Source: Myxococcales bacterium
Lineage (GTDB): Bacteria; Myxococcota; Polyangia; Polyangiales; Polyangiaceae
Direction of reading: 5' to 3'
Length of the DNA: 7,889 nucleotides
NCBI GenBank assembly: GCA_020430865.1
Contig: JAGQIY010000446.1
Span: forward strand, 1 to 7,889
Below, in pieces: positions 1-6,926 of the stretch. A program made the position numbers and the translations under genes. Position 1 is the stretch's first letter. Every line of letters begins with the position of its first letter. A model generated the notes under the pieces. That model was given only the letters and a program-made list of their open reading frames with translations, ran no database searches and had not been told where the DNA came from.

Positions 1-1161
1 GGAGAAATTGCCTGGGAGACCCCGCGCAACTACTACTTCCAGACCTGTCCCGGACTCGACCACTTCGCGGAGCGAGCCGGGGTGCTGTTCATGGCTCACG
101 GCGGCAACCTGACCGCCTGGGACGCAGACAGCGGTCGCATGTACTGGACCTGCCAGCTCGGACAACACGTCGAGACGCGTAGCGACATGGAGCGCGGCGA
201 CTACCTCGACCTGATGGTGCTGAGCGGCGGGACGGTCGTGCTGCGGACCAAGCAGGAAGAGGTCATCGGCGTGAGCCTGCAGAACGGACGAGTCGTGTGG
301 CGCAAGCCCTGCAACGGCAGACTGCAGTCCACGGGCCCCCTCGCCGTGGTCCACTCCGAGGACGGTGTGGAGCTGGTGGGAGCGAACGGTCAGGCGGTCG
401 CTCGCTTCGACGAAGCTGCTGGCAAGTTCGGCGCCGCGGTCGCGGTGGGGCCGTACGTGGCGGTCCAGGTCGACGACTACAACAACGTCGAGGACGACGA
501 GGGCCTGTTGATCCTGGATGCCCAGAGCGGTCAGGTGCTCAACTACTTTTCCACACCAAAACTCAGGGAGGACGACTACGCGGAACACACCGCGCTCATC
601 GGCGGACAGATTGCCTACCTGGCGTCCACGAACTTCGGCGCCTCGCTGCTCTACTCGCTCAATCCGCAGAGCCAGGCTCCGAGCACCGAGCCCGGCTTCT
701 TTGGCAAGTTCTTCGGCGGGCAGCGCAAGTGCTGGGCGCGCGCCTTCAACGGACCCAAGCTGAACCTGAGCCGCTTGCAGGCGACGGCAGACGCGCTCGT
801 GGGCAGCGGCAACGACCCGAACGGCGGTCCCTGGCAGGTCGTGGCCTACGAACCGAGCGGGCTCAGCGTCCGCTACGACTCCGGCCCCCTTCCCTTCGAC
901 GAGAGCACCGCGCACGAGGCAGTGGGTCAGCAGTACTTCGCTTACCGCGTCCCCTCGAATCCCGACCGCAACCGCCATGAGCTGCGCGTCGTCCACAGCG
1001 CCTCGGGTCAGCAGTGGACCAAGGACGTCGGCTACTGGCGCGGTCATTACTTCCTGCAGGCGCAGGACGGCACCGAGCACCTGGTCGTCTATCACGACCA
1101 GAGCATCAGCGTGTTCAACGCCCACGATGGATCGCTCGTTGGGGGCTACCCCAAGGCCTAG
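1..1161 (+). CDS. PQQ-like beta-propeller repeat protein (5'-truncated)
   Basis: The reading frame is open from the first base to a TAG at 1159-1161, giving 386 residues without a natural start. The first Met codon (82) lies inside a propeller-like sequence that already begins GEIAWETP, so I treat the gene as entering from the left. Blade-type motifs of the PQQ/quinoprotein-like kind (a 'D/N-x-x-x-G-x-x-x-W' pattern) recur: LTAWDADSGRMYW near residues 37-49, VIGVSLQNGRVVW near 88-100, LLILDAQSGQVLNYF near 169-183 and ISVFNAHDGSLVGGY at the C-terminus. These repeats form a circular beta-propeller that usually serves as a binding or scaffold platform. No enzyme active-site residues are evident, and cofactor binding cannot be inferred. 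Two cysteines (C51, C104) lie at blade ends. Export cannot be judged because the N-terminus is missing. It converges on the operon at 1242-6289. The propeller family is fairly sure; the role is unknown. Confidence 0.85.
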   Translation, partial: GEIAWETPRNYYFQTCPGLDHFAERAGVLFMAHGGNLTAWDADSGRMYWTCQLGQHVETRSDMERGDYLDLMVLSGGTVVLRTKQEEVIGVSLQNGRVVWRKPCNGRLQSTGPLAVVHSEDGVELVGANGQAVARFDEAAGKFGAAVAVGPYVAVQVDDYNNVEDDEGLLILDAQSGQVLNYFSTPKLREDDYAEHTALIGGQIAYLASTNFGASLLYSLNPQSQAPSTEPGFFGKFFGGQRKCWARAFNGPKLNLSRLQATADALVGSGNDPNGGPWQVVAYEPSGLSVRYDSGPLPFDESTAHEAVGQQYFAYRVPSNPDRNRHELRVVHSASGQQWTKDVGYWRGHYFLQAQDGTEHLVVYHDQSISVFNAHDGSLVGGYPKA

Positions 1162-1189
1162 CGGCGCCCTCTCACCCCCAACCAGACGA

Positions 1190-1222
1190 AAACGGCCACC
1201 CGGATCTCCCGAGTGGCCGTTT
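1190..1222. terminator. bidirectional hairpin terminator between convergent genes
   Basis: A perfect 10-bp inverted repeat, AAACGGCCAC (1190-1199) and GTGGCCGTTT (1213-1222), lies in the 80-bp gap between the stop codons of the propeller gene (1161) and the surface-protein gene (1242). After one C/A mismatch the stem can extend by CGG/CCG (1201-1203 with 1209-1211), closing on a 5-nt loop. An A-rich start (1189-1192) becomes a U-run in minus-strand RNA, and TTT ends the plus-strand stem, so one element could terminate both transcripts. The U-tracts are short (3-4), so efficiency is uncertain. Confidence 0.75.
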
Positions 1223-1241
1223 CATCGTGTGGCGCGGTTGG

Positions 1242-4200
1242 CTACTTGCGAGCCTTGCGACGACGACGCCAGGTCACGAGACCCAGCGCGCCGAGGGCGA
1301 GCGCGCCGATGGGCGCCTTGTTGTCCTTTCCGCCAGGAACCGAGCAGCCGCAGCCACCACCCTCGAGGGAGAAGCCCGCGTCCAGACCGTTGCTGCCCCC
1401 GGTGGCGCTACCACCGACGGAGCTGCCGCCGTTGGACGTGCCGCCGGTCGAGCTGCCGCCGTTCGACGTGCCACCAGAGGAGCTTCCGCCATTGGAGGTT
1501 CCGCCCGTCGAGCTACCCGCCGCACCAGCGCTGCCCGCCGCTCCGGCCATTCCACCGGTGCCGCCGGTGCCTGGGTTCGTGGTGTCGTCGCTCGGGTCGT
1601 TGGGGTCTCGCTCCCCGGTGTCGACGACGCCGTTCTTGTTGGTGTCTTCGTCGCCGTCGATCACACCACCGCGGTCGGTGTCCCGCTGCAGCACGCCGGT
1701 CGTGGTCGTTCCCGAGTCACCGTCCGGGGTGCAGTTGCCCTTGGCGTTGTCGGTCGCGCTGTCAGAGCAGTCGCGGCCGGCCTCGAGACCGTCGGTGAGC
1801 CCATCGCCGTCACTGTCGGGGTCATTGGCATTCGTGTCGCCGTCTCCGTCGTGGTCGTCCGCGGGGTTCGGCTCCTCGCCATCGAGCAGACCATCGTCAT
1901 CGCTGTCGGCATCATTGGGATCGGTGCCGATCGTGCCTTCGAGTCCGTCGCTCAATCCGTCTCCGTCGGTGTCGGTGACGTTGGTGTCGTCGGATGCATG
2001 ACCCGTCGTTGGGTCCGTCTCGCCGCTGTCGACTGCTCCGTTGAGGTTGAAATCCTCGGAGCCGTCGGACACCGTACCGCCATCCGTATCCCAGAGCAGC
2101 GGCGACGTGGTCGTGGTGTTGTCCGCGTCGGCGATGCAGTGACCCAGGGACTTGTCGGTGCCCATTGCCTCGCAGTCGAAGCCGCGTTCGGTGCCGTCGT
2201 AGAGCGCGTCGTTGTCGCTGTCGACGTCGAGCACGTTGATCAAGCCGTCACCGTCGGTGTCCGCGGAGGGGTTGTTCTCCTGGCCGTCGATCACGCCGTC
2301 GTCGTCCGTGTCCGCGTCGTTGGGATCGCTGCCCAGCGTCGTCTCCAGCGCATCGCCCAGGCCGTCGCCATCGGTGTCGGTGACGCCGCTGTCGTCGGAG
2401 CCGTGGCCGGTCGTCGGATCGGTCTCGCCGCTATCGATCGCCCCGTTCAGGTTCGAGTCCTCCGAGCCATCGCTGGCGCCCCCGTCGTCGGTGTCCGCGT
2501 CCAGTGGATCCGTGGTGGTGTTCGGATCCGCATCCGGGCGGCAATGACCCATGCTGAGGTCCGTCGCTGAGTTGGAGCAGTCACGCCCCATCTCCGTGCC
2601 GTCGAACAGGCCGTCATCGTCGCTGTCTGGATCGAGCGCGTTGATCAGTCCGTCCCCGTCGCTGTCCGTGCCTGGTGAGGGCTCGGCGCCGTCAGGCACG
2701 CCATCGTCGTCGCTGTCCGCGTCGTTGGGATCGGTGCCGATGGCCCCTTCCTCGGCATCGCTGAGGCCGTCGTTGTCGGTGTCCGTGCAGGCTCCCGGGC
2801 CGGCCAGGCACACGCAGGTGTTCGTGGACGTTTCGCAGTTCGGAGTCGAACCGCTGCAGTAGCTGTCGTCGGTGCACTCGACGCACGTGTTCGGGTCCGT
2901 CGACGTGTCACAGGCGGGCGTGGCCGTGGAGCAGTCGTTGTCCGTCTCGCAGTCGTCGATGTTGATGTCCGTCGGCTGTGACCCGGGGTCGGCGGAGCCG
3001 TCCGTGGGCTGGGTCGCTGGCGGCGCGCCCTGCTGACCTTCGAAGTCGATCGACGCCTGGTTGGACAGCGTGCCCGTGGCGCTTGCGTCCACGGTGACGC
3101 GGAACTTCACCGTGGAAGACTGACCCACGTTGAGGATGCCTCCCTGGGTACCGTTCGCGCCCCCGCCGATGCGCACCGTGAGCGTGCGTGTTCCGCTGTT
3201 GAACTCGGCCTGATCGCCATCGACGGCGTCACTCTTGGGTCCCTGGTTCGGCCCCGTGGTGATCGAGATCGACCCCGGAACCCAGGTCGTTCCCGCGGGG
3301 ATCACGTCGTTGAGCACCGTTCGGACCGAGGCGTCGTTTCCGGTGTTCCTGACCACGATCGTGTACTCGAGCTCGTCACCCGGCCGCAGGGCGCCGCCGT
3401 TGACGTCCACGACGTCCTTGGTGGAGGAGCTGTAGTCGGGCTTGAAGGTGGAGATCGAGGTGATGAAGGCGCCTAGGTAATACGTATCTCCGGTGCTCGT
3501 CGCGCGGATGTCCGCAGAGGTCTGTCCGCCGGTGACACGGTTCGTGATGTCCACGATGTCCATGTCGACGCCGCTCAGACTTCCGTTGCCGCCAGTCGTC
3601 TGAGGCAGGTCTCCCGCCACGGAGACGGCTGTCCCGAGACGCGAACGCGAGGAGTTGAAGAAGTTGTCGACGGCGTTCACGCCATCGCTCAGACGGTCGC
3701 TATTCGCTAGCGGCGCCAAACCGAAGAGCAGACTGTCGCCGTCGATGCTGCCGTCGCCCTCATAGGCGATGACACCGAGCTTGGCGTCGAAGCCGGCGTT
3801 GGGCACCAGGAAGCCCGACAACGTCGCTGAGCTGGGGTTGTTGTTGCTCACGAGGTCGAGCCCGTCGAACAACGCCAGGTTGCGCGGAGGCTCGCTCGCC
3901 AGGCGATAGAACACCACCAGCGTCCAGGCGCCGAAGTTGACGTCGTCGTTGGAGTTGCGGAAGTCCTTCATCGCCACGCCGCTGACGCGATACAGACCCG
4001 AGCCGTTCGTCTGCACCAGCGTCGTGACGTCCGCCACCGACTGGTAGTAGTTGCCGTTCGTCGCGACCTGGGCGGCCGTCACGCTGGCGCTGAAACCGCC
4101 ACTTCCAGGGCGATCCAGGGTCGCGGTGTTGTCACCTCCGGAGTGCTCGCCCGCCCAGTACAGGAACGCGTGAGTCACCACCGCGCCGTTGGGAACCGTC

Positions 4201-4550
4201 AGCCGCGCCGTGCTCCGCGCTTCGCTCGCGTCAATCGTGAGGTTGGCGCTGGCCGAAGTGGCGTTCGGATCCTGGGACCGCCAGAACAAGTCAGGCGAGG
4301 TGTCTCCCTGGCTGGTCCCGCAGACCGCAGAGACGGTCCCGACGACCGGGTTCGGCGTGCTGTTGCTGCAGTCGAACCCGAAGGTGTTGCCGACCATCAG
4401 GAAGTCACCGTGCTGGTCGACTTGGACGCGCAAGCTCGGCGCGGCGGCGACCTGGGAGGACGCCGCGAGGAGGACGCCTCCCGCCGCTGCGCTCTGCAGC
4501 AGGCGGGTGGCGTTGATCACACTGCCTTTGAATACGTTGGGCTTACGCAT
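1242..4550 (-). CDS. MYXO-CTERM surface protein with DUF11-like domain and calcium-binding repeats
   Basis: An 1102-residue exported protein, seen as distinct blocks. Residues 1-37 are a signal peptide (hydrophobic AAAGGVLLAA, then VAAA before PS). Residues 38-370 match the N-terminal region common in bacterial DUF11 surface proteins (LTVPNGAVVTHAFLYWAG; GAWTLVVFYRL; LALFDGLDLV; NFFNSS). Residues 371-505 look like a DUF11/isopeptide-type Ig-like domain (PGDELEYTIVVRNTG; IPAGTTWVPGSI; TLSNQASI). Residues 534-588 carry ten cysteines. Residues 589-993 are three tandem 135-residue modules with TSP3-like DxDxDG loops and an EF-hand loop each. A Gly/Ser/Asn linker follows, then the MYXO-CTERM tail (C1067, C1069; hydrophobic 1079-1094; RRRRKARK). 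In this family the tail is recognised by a myxosortase and the protein is displayed on the cell surface. The ATG at 4550 has GGAGG 7 nt upstream and overlaps the previous stop (TGATG), implying translational coupling to the OmpA gene. Databases often call similar proteins 'AgmC-like'; I cannot confirm that. A role in adhesion or surface recognition is inference. Confidence 0.93.
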   Translation of the reverse strand: MRKPNVFKGSVINATRLLQSAAAGGVLLAASSQVAAAPSLRVQVDQHGDFLMVGNTFGFDCSNSTPNPVVGTVSAVCGTSQGDTSPDLFWRSQDPNATSASANLTIDASEARSTARLTVPNGAVVTHAFLYWAGEHSGGDNTATLDRPGSGGFSASVTAAQVATNGNYYQSVADVTTLVQTNGSGLYRVSGVAMKDFRNSNDDVNFGAWTLVVFYRLASEPPRNLALFDGLDLVSNNNPSSATLSGFLVPNAGFDAKLGVIAYEGDGSIDGDSLLFGLAPLANSDRLSDGVNAVDNFFNSSRSRLGTAVSVAGDLPQTTGGNGSLSGVDMDIVDITNRVTGGQTSADIRATSTGDTYYLGAFITSISTFKPDYSSSTKDVVDVNGGALRPGDELEYTIVVRNTGNDASVRTVLNDVIPAGTTWVPGSISITTGPNQGPKSDAVDGDQAEFNSGTRTLTVRIGGGANGTQGGILNVGQSSTVKFRVTVDASATGTLSNQASIDFEGQQGAPPATQPTDGSADPGSQPTDINIDDCETDNDCSTATPACDTSTDPNTCVECTDDSYCSGSTPNCETSTNTCVCLAGPGACTDTDNDGLSDAEEGAIGTDPNDADSDDDGVPDGAEPSPGTDSDGDGLINALDPDSDDDGLFDGTEMGRDCSNSATDLSMGHCRPDADPNTTTDPLDADTDDGGASDGSEDSNLNGAIDSGETDPTTGHGSDDSGVTDTDGDGLGDALETTLGSDPNDADTDDDGVIDGQENNPSADTDGDGLINVLDVDSDNDALYDGTERGFDCEAMGTDKSLGHCIADADNTTTTSPLLWDTDGGTVSDGSEDFNLNGAVDSGETDPTTGHASDDTNVTDTDGDGLSDGLEGTIGTDPNDADSDDDGLLDGEEPNPADDHDGDGDTNANDPDSDGDGLTDGLEAGRDCSDSATDNAKGNCTPDGDSGTTTTGVLQRDTDRGGVIDGDEDTNKNGVVDTGERDPNDPSDDTTNPGTGGTGGMAGAAGSAGAAGSSTGGTSNGGSSSGGTSNGGSSTGGTSNGGSSVGGSATGGSNGLDAGFSLEGGGCGCSVPGGKDNKAPIGALALGALGLVTWRRRRKARK
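1245..1361 (-). other. MYXO-CTERM sorting signal (protein residues 1064-1102)
   Basis: Encodes the tripartite tail: GGGCGC with C1067 and C1069, a 15-16 residue hydrophobic stretch APIGALALGALGLVTW, and the basic end RRRRKARK. Known MYXO-CTERM tails have an invariant Cys ahead of a transmembrane helix and a terminal Arg cluster, and are cut by a dedicated myxosortase. Two candidate cysteines are present, so the modified residue is undecided. The hydrophobic segment is short, as is usual for sorting tails. Confidence 0.9.
1395..1514 (-). repeat. 30-bp tandem repeats encoding a 10-residue Ser/Gly/Thr/Asn linker
   Basis: Four consecutive 10-residue units (residues 1013-1052) follow the pattern SS-x-GGTSNGG: units 1 and 3 are identical (SSTGGTSNGG), unit 2 has S at the third position, and unit 4 is diverged (SSVGGSATGG). 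A Gly/Ala-rich stretch precedes them (residues 995-1012). The block joins the calcium modules to the membrane-anchoring tail, so it is probably a flexible stalk. In-frame 30-bp units can change copy number by slippage without breaking the reading frame. Confidence 0.85.
1572..2786 (-). repeat. three tandem 405-bp modules (135 residues each) with Ca2+-binding motifs
   Basis: Modules begin at residues 589, 724 and 859, each with a TDTD-N/G-DGL motif, so the period is exactly 135 residues (405 bp) with no indel: 2786-2382, 2381-1977 and 1976-1572. Each holds the same ordered parts: TSP3-like acidic loops (DPNDADSDDDG, DSDGDGL, DPDSDDDGL), a cysteine pair spaced C-x11-C (658/670, 793/805, 928/940), and a canonical 12-residue EF-hand loop (DSNLNGAIDSGE 698-709, DFNLNGAVDSGE 833-844, DTNKNGVVDTGE 969-980). 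TSP3 and EF-hand loops bind Ca2+ and stiffen extracellular proteins in known families. Module 3 departs near its end, where it runs into the linker. Confidence 0.9.
2787..2951 (-). other. cysteine-rich segment of the surface protein (residues 534-588)
   Basis: Ten cysteines occur in 55 residues (534, 540, 547, 556, 559, 565, 572, 579, 581, 588), with motifs such as TPACDTSTDPNTCVEC and TPNCETSTNTCVC. The spacing resembles the short Cys-rich repeats common in exported myxobacterial proteins. An even number of cysteines in a secreted protein suggests up to five disulfides. The segment joins the DUF11-like domain to the calcium modules. Confidence 0.8.
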
Positions 4551-6289
4551 CAGCGTTCCTCCACTTTCAGCTTGGAGCCAGCCTTCACCTTGACGATGTG
4601 GAACTCCACGCGGCGGTTGTTCTGACGCCCTTCTGGGGTGTCATTGGTGTCGATGGGCTTGTCCGGGCCGAAGCCCTTGGAGGTGAGTCGAGACTTGTCG
4701 ATGCCGTTCTTCGTCAGCCACTTCACCACGGAAGCGGCTCGACGCTTGCTGAGCGCGCGGTTGTAGCCGGCGCCGCCTCGGGAGTCCGTGTGACCTTCGA
4801 CGCTGATCAGCTCGATGTCAGGGTTCTCGTCGAGGATCTTCTTCACGGCCTGGAGGATCTCGTCGCTTTCCGGGAGGATCACGTCGCTGGCGGTCTTGAA
4901 CTTGACCTGCTCCAGGATCTTGATCTGCCCCTTCTCGATCTTCGCCTTGGGACAGCCGTGCTTCTTCGGGTCCGTGCTGGGGACTCCCGCTTGATCCGGA
5001 CACGCGTCCTCGGGATCGAGGATGCCGTCCCCGTCAGTGTCCTTCGGCGGTGGACAGCCGTTCTTCGCCGGGTCATCACTCGCCACGCCAGGCTCGTCGG
5101 GACAGGCGTCCACCTCGTCCAGGATGGTGTCGTTGTCGCGATCCTTGGGCAGCGGACAGCCGTTCTTCGCTGGATCGTCGCTCTTCACGCCAGGTTCGTC
5201 GGGGCACGCGTCCTCGGCGTCGATGATGCCGTCGTTGTCCCGGTCACCCGGGAGCGGACACCCGTGCTTCTTCGGGTCGTCACTGGCAACGCCCGGCACG
5301 GTGGGACACGCGTCGACGTCATCGAAGATGCCGTCACCGTCGGTGTCCTTCGGCGCCGGGGGAGGCGCCTCCTCCTCGACCTTGGGTCGGTACTCGATGC
5401 TTGCGAGCACGCGGACCTGAGGACTGCCGAAGCCACGCGTCAGCCCCGGGCCCACGCCGAGCCCAGCGGTCCAGTCCTTCGCCACCTGGTAGTGACCGCC
5501 GACGATCACCTCGAAGGGCGTGGTACGCTTGGCGAAGAACGCGTCACCATCGCTGACGCCCGTGGTGCCGTAGATTTCCGGCCCGAGCAGGAGCTTGTCC
5601 TCCACCAGCTTCACGCCGACCGACGCCGCGAAGCCCACCTCGGTGCCGACCGTGTCGCCATCCAGCGTTTGATCCTCGGTGCGGATGTTCGTGCTCAGAC
5701 GTGCGGCGTAGGCCATCTGACCAGCGTCCCCGGCGATTCCGAGCCGGGGCTGAATCTTCACGGAACCGTCTCCCGTGAAGCGCTCCTGAGAGCCCGTGGG
5801 GAGGAAAACGCCGACGCCCAAGCCCAGGCGCAGCAGGTCCCCGGGCTTGCCAAGCAAGCGGTAGTCTCCCCCGACACGCACGTCACCGATCGTGGCGCCA
5901 TCCTTGGAGGAGAAAGAGCTGTTGGTGGTGGTGCCGCTCTCCCCCGAGTTCACCACCGCGAGCGGGATGTTGACCCCCAGCTTGAGGTCGTCCCACAACG
6001 TGAGGCTGCCACCAACGTGGGCGAACACCTGGTGCTCGACCACAGCCTGAACCTCGTCGCCGTCCCCGTTGTAGAGGACCAGCGGCTTGTACGCCCAGTC
6101 ACCCACGACGCCGATGGCCGCCTGCAGGTGACCATCGAAGTCCAGGGACTCGAGCGCGAACCAGTTCGATCCTCGATCCGACGGATCGAAGCGGTTGAGT
6201 GCAAATCCTGCGTCCTGTGCCGAAGCGACGTTGGCAACGAACAGCGAAGCGAGGAGCACGGGTGCTCCGGTCCAGAATCTCAACTTCAT
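4550..6289 (-). CDS. OmpA-family outer-membrane protein with N-terminal barrel and TSP3 repeats
   Basis: A 579-residue protein. Residues 1-24 are a signal peptide ending VASA before QD. Residues 25-303 are rich in alternating Gly and aromatic/hydrophobic residues (FALNRFDPSDRGSNWF, LRLGLGVGVFLPTGS, AASVGVKLVEDKLLLGPEIYG), consistent with an outer-membrane beta-barrel. After a Pro/Glu hinge (304-313), residues 315-450 are four 34-residue TSP3 repeats. Residues 455-568 are an OmpA C-terminal domain with VEGHTDSRG, LSKRRA and GRQNNRRVEF. By homology D502 and R517 would hold the diaminopimelate of peptidoglycan, tethering the outer membrane to the cell wall. The ATG at 6289 has GGAG 5 nt upstream (6298-6295). 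It is the first gene of a two-gene operon, overlapping the surface-protein gene by one base. The architecture is common in myxobacteria and broadly like TraB, but orthology is not shown. Confidence 0.93.
   Translation of the reverse strand: MKLRFWTGAPVLLASLFVANVASAQDAGFALNRFDPSDRGSNWFALESLDFDGHLQAAIGVVGDWAYKPLVLYNGDGDEVQAVVEHQVFAHVGGSLTLWDDLKLGVNIPLAVVNSGESGTTTNSSFSSKDGATIGDVRVGGDYRLLGKPGDLLRLGLGVGVFLPTGSQERFTGDGSVKIQPRLGIAGDAGQMAYAARLSTNIRTEDQTLDGDTVGTEVGFAASVGVKLVEDKLLLGPEIYGTTGVSDGDAFFAKRTTPFEVIVGGHYQVAKDWTAGLGVGPGLTRGFGSPQVRVLASIEYRPKVEEEAPPPAPKDTDGDGIFDDVDACPTVPGVASDDPKKHGCPLPGDRDNDGIIDAEDACPDEPGVKSDDPAKNGCPLPKDRDNDTILDEVDACPDEPGVASDDPAKNGCPPPKDTDGDGILDPEDACPDQAGVPSTDPKKHGCPKAKIEKGQIKILEQVKFKTASDVILPESDEILQAVKKILDENPDIELISVEGHTDSRGGAGYNRALSKRRAASVVKWLTKNGIDKSRLTSKGFGPDKPIDTNDTPEGRQNNRRVEFHIVKVKAGSKLKVEER
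4558..4562 (-). promoter_or_regulatory. Shine-Dalgarno of the surface-protein gene, inside the OmpA gene
   Basis: On the minus strand GGAGG is followed by 7 nt (AACGCTG) and then ATG at 4550-4548. It lies within the last codons of the OmpA gene (the VEER end). The stop TGA (4552-4550) shares its A with the ATG. The site fixes the start of the downstream gene and suggests reinitiation by terminating ribosomes. Confidence 0.85.
4940..5347 (-). repeat. four tandem 102-bp TSP3 repeats in the OmpA-family gene
   Basis: Units start at residues 315, 349, 383 and 417, an exact 34-residue period. Each reads D-T/R-D-G/N-D-G-x-x-D-x-x-DACP, then a spacer ending in GCP, with paired cysteines 15 residues apart (328/344, 362/378, 396/412, 430/446). 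The acidic loops bind Ca2+ in the TSP3 family, and the Cys pairs probably form one disulfide per unit. Unit 3 has Thr388 where the other loops have Gly (DRDNDT instead of DxDxDG), which may weaken one site. Confidence 0.9.
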
Positions 6290-6294
6290 GAGGT

Positions 6295-6298
6295 CTCC
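6295..6298 (-). promoter_or_regulatory. Shine-Dalgarno of the OmpA-family gene
   Basis: On the minus strand GGAG is followed by ACCTC and then ATG (6289-6287). This supports the 579-residue start, which also places a clean signal peptide at the N-terminus. Confidence 0.75.
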
Positions 6299-6481
6299 GT
6301 GTCGTCGTGATCCCAGTGCCCAGCTTGCAGCTGGTCACTCGACCCGACTCCTATCCGTATGGAACTAGGTGTGAACGATATCGCGCGCGCTCTCCCCTGG
6401 GTGAGCCGCGCGACGCGAGTCTTCGACTAGGGTGCTGGTGTCACCGACTGTACCGACCGACCGGTTGCGCGCACGCTTTGG

Positions 6482-6547
6482 GCCCCGTGCACCGGCGCAC
6501 GGGCTGGCTCACGCGAAGTGAGCCGGGGCAGATCCGCGTTCGGATCT
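6482..6547 (-). promoter_or_regulatory. candidate structured 5' leader: hairpin plus three-way junction
   Basis: Read as minus-strand RNA, three elements follow one another. First is a 7-bp hairpin AGATCCG-loop AACG-CGGATCT (6547-6530). Next, an outer stem GCCCC (6529-6525) with GGGGC (6486-6482) encloses two hairpins: GGCTCAC-loop TTCGC-GTGAGCC (6524-6506) and GTGC-loop-GCAC (6500-6487). The second hairpin can instead grow to 7 bp (GCACGGG 6497-6503 with CCCGTGC 6484-6490), which would break the outer stem, so two folds compete. The cluster starts about 15 nt after the expected start from the candidate promoter at 6569-6597. It matches no riboswitch I recognise. The pairings are seen directly; function is inference. 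Confidence 0.45.
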
Positions 6548-6568
6548 CAGACTACCGAAGAATTCCGT

Positions 6569-6597
6569 ATGTTAACGCTAATGAGCGCAGCAAGCAA
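6569..6597 (-). promoter_or_regulatory. candidate sigma70-type promoter for the OmpA/surface-protein operon
   Basis: On the minus strand TTGCTT (6597-6592) and TAACAT (6574-6569) are separated by exactly 17 nt. The -10 box keeps T1, A2, A5 and T6 of TATAAT, and the -35 box keeps TTG. It lies in a locally AT-richer patch, unlike the surrounding sequence. Transcription would start near 6562, giving a leader of about 270 nt before the ATG at 6289. No similarly good pair was noticed nearer the gene. Confidence 0.4.
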
Positions 6598-6598
6598 G

Positions 6599-6926
6599 AG
6601 TGTATCCGTGAGGTTTTGTGCGTCCTTATGTCGCGTGCTTCGCCTGGGTGCGAAATGAGACATCGAGTCGACCACAGACGCCGGCGTACCGAGCTCGAGG
6701 GCGATGGTAAGGCCACCGCGAGTACCGCTTCCTCCGTCCCAAGATCCCCAGAACCGAACCCTCGAGCCAACCTGGTCAGCCGTTACGCAAACTCCGTGCC
6801 CCCCTTGATGCTCAGTCTGCGTGAACCCTGCCCCGCTGAACCGAAGAGCATATTCGAAACCCCTCCCAGCCACAGCAAAAAGCGGCTCCAAGGAACTCTC
6901 TGATGGGAATGTTGCCTGGCTTTCCT
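6599..6926. other. intergenic stretch with no recognised feature
   Basis: Both strands carry open frames here, but their translations are low-complexity, rich in Arg/Ser/Pro, without signal peptides, domains or plausible Shine-Dalgarno sites. I see no tRNA, rRNA, insertion-sequence ends or convincing terminator. It is simply the unassigned centre of the divergent intergenic region. Confidence 0.6.

Noticed and set aside
1014..2570. 518-codon plus-strand frame antisense to the calcium modules
   Set aside because: Its pseudo-repeats (runs of VGV, AVG, VVV) are the reverse complement of the Asp/Gly repeat codons. It also overlaps the end of the propeller gene in another frame and crosses the terminator.
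1242..6289. Direct assignment of the operon as traB-traA
   Set aside because: The general organisation is similar, but no PA14-like domain is visible in the MYXO-CTERM protein, the gene order is reversed relative to the Myxococcus traA-traB order I recall, and DUF11 and TSP3 features dominate. I keep it as an analogy.
4598..6310. 570-codon open frame on the plus strand, antisense to almost all of the OmpA-family gene
   Set aside because: It mirrors the codons of a clearly real gene in high-GC DNA, where antisense frames lack stops. The translation has no domains or signal peptide and is an Arg/Val/Leu/His mixture typical of shadow frames.
6321..6333. Small inverted repeat CAGCT-TGC-AGCTG near the OmpA ribosome site
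   Set aside because: Five-bp arms with a 3-nt loop are common by chance. It does not overlap the Shine-Dalgarno and has no U-tract.
6849..6865. tRNA T-loop-like TTCGAA sequence
   Set aside because: No flanking acceptor, D or anticodon stems could be fitted on either strand.
6307..6903. 198-codon plus-strand frame in the intergenic region
   Set aside because: The translation is rich in Arg, Pro and Ser, with no domain. It crosses the hairpin cluster, has no good ribosome site, and starts head-to-head against the OmpA leader.
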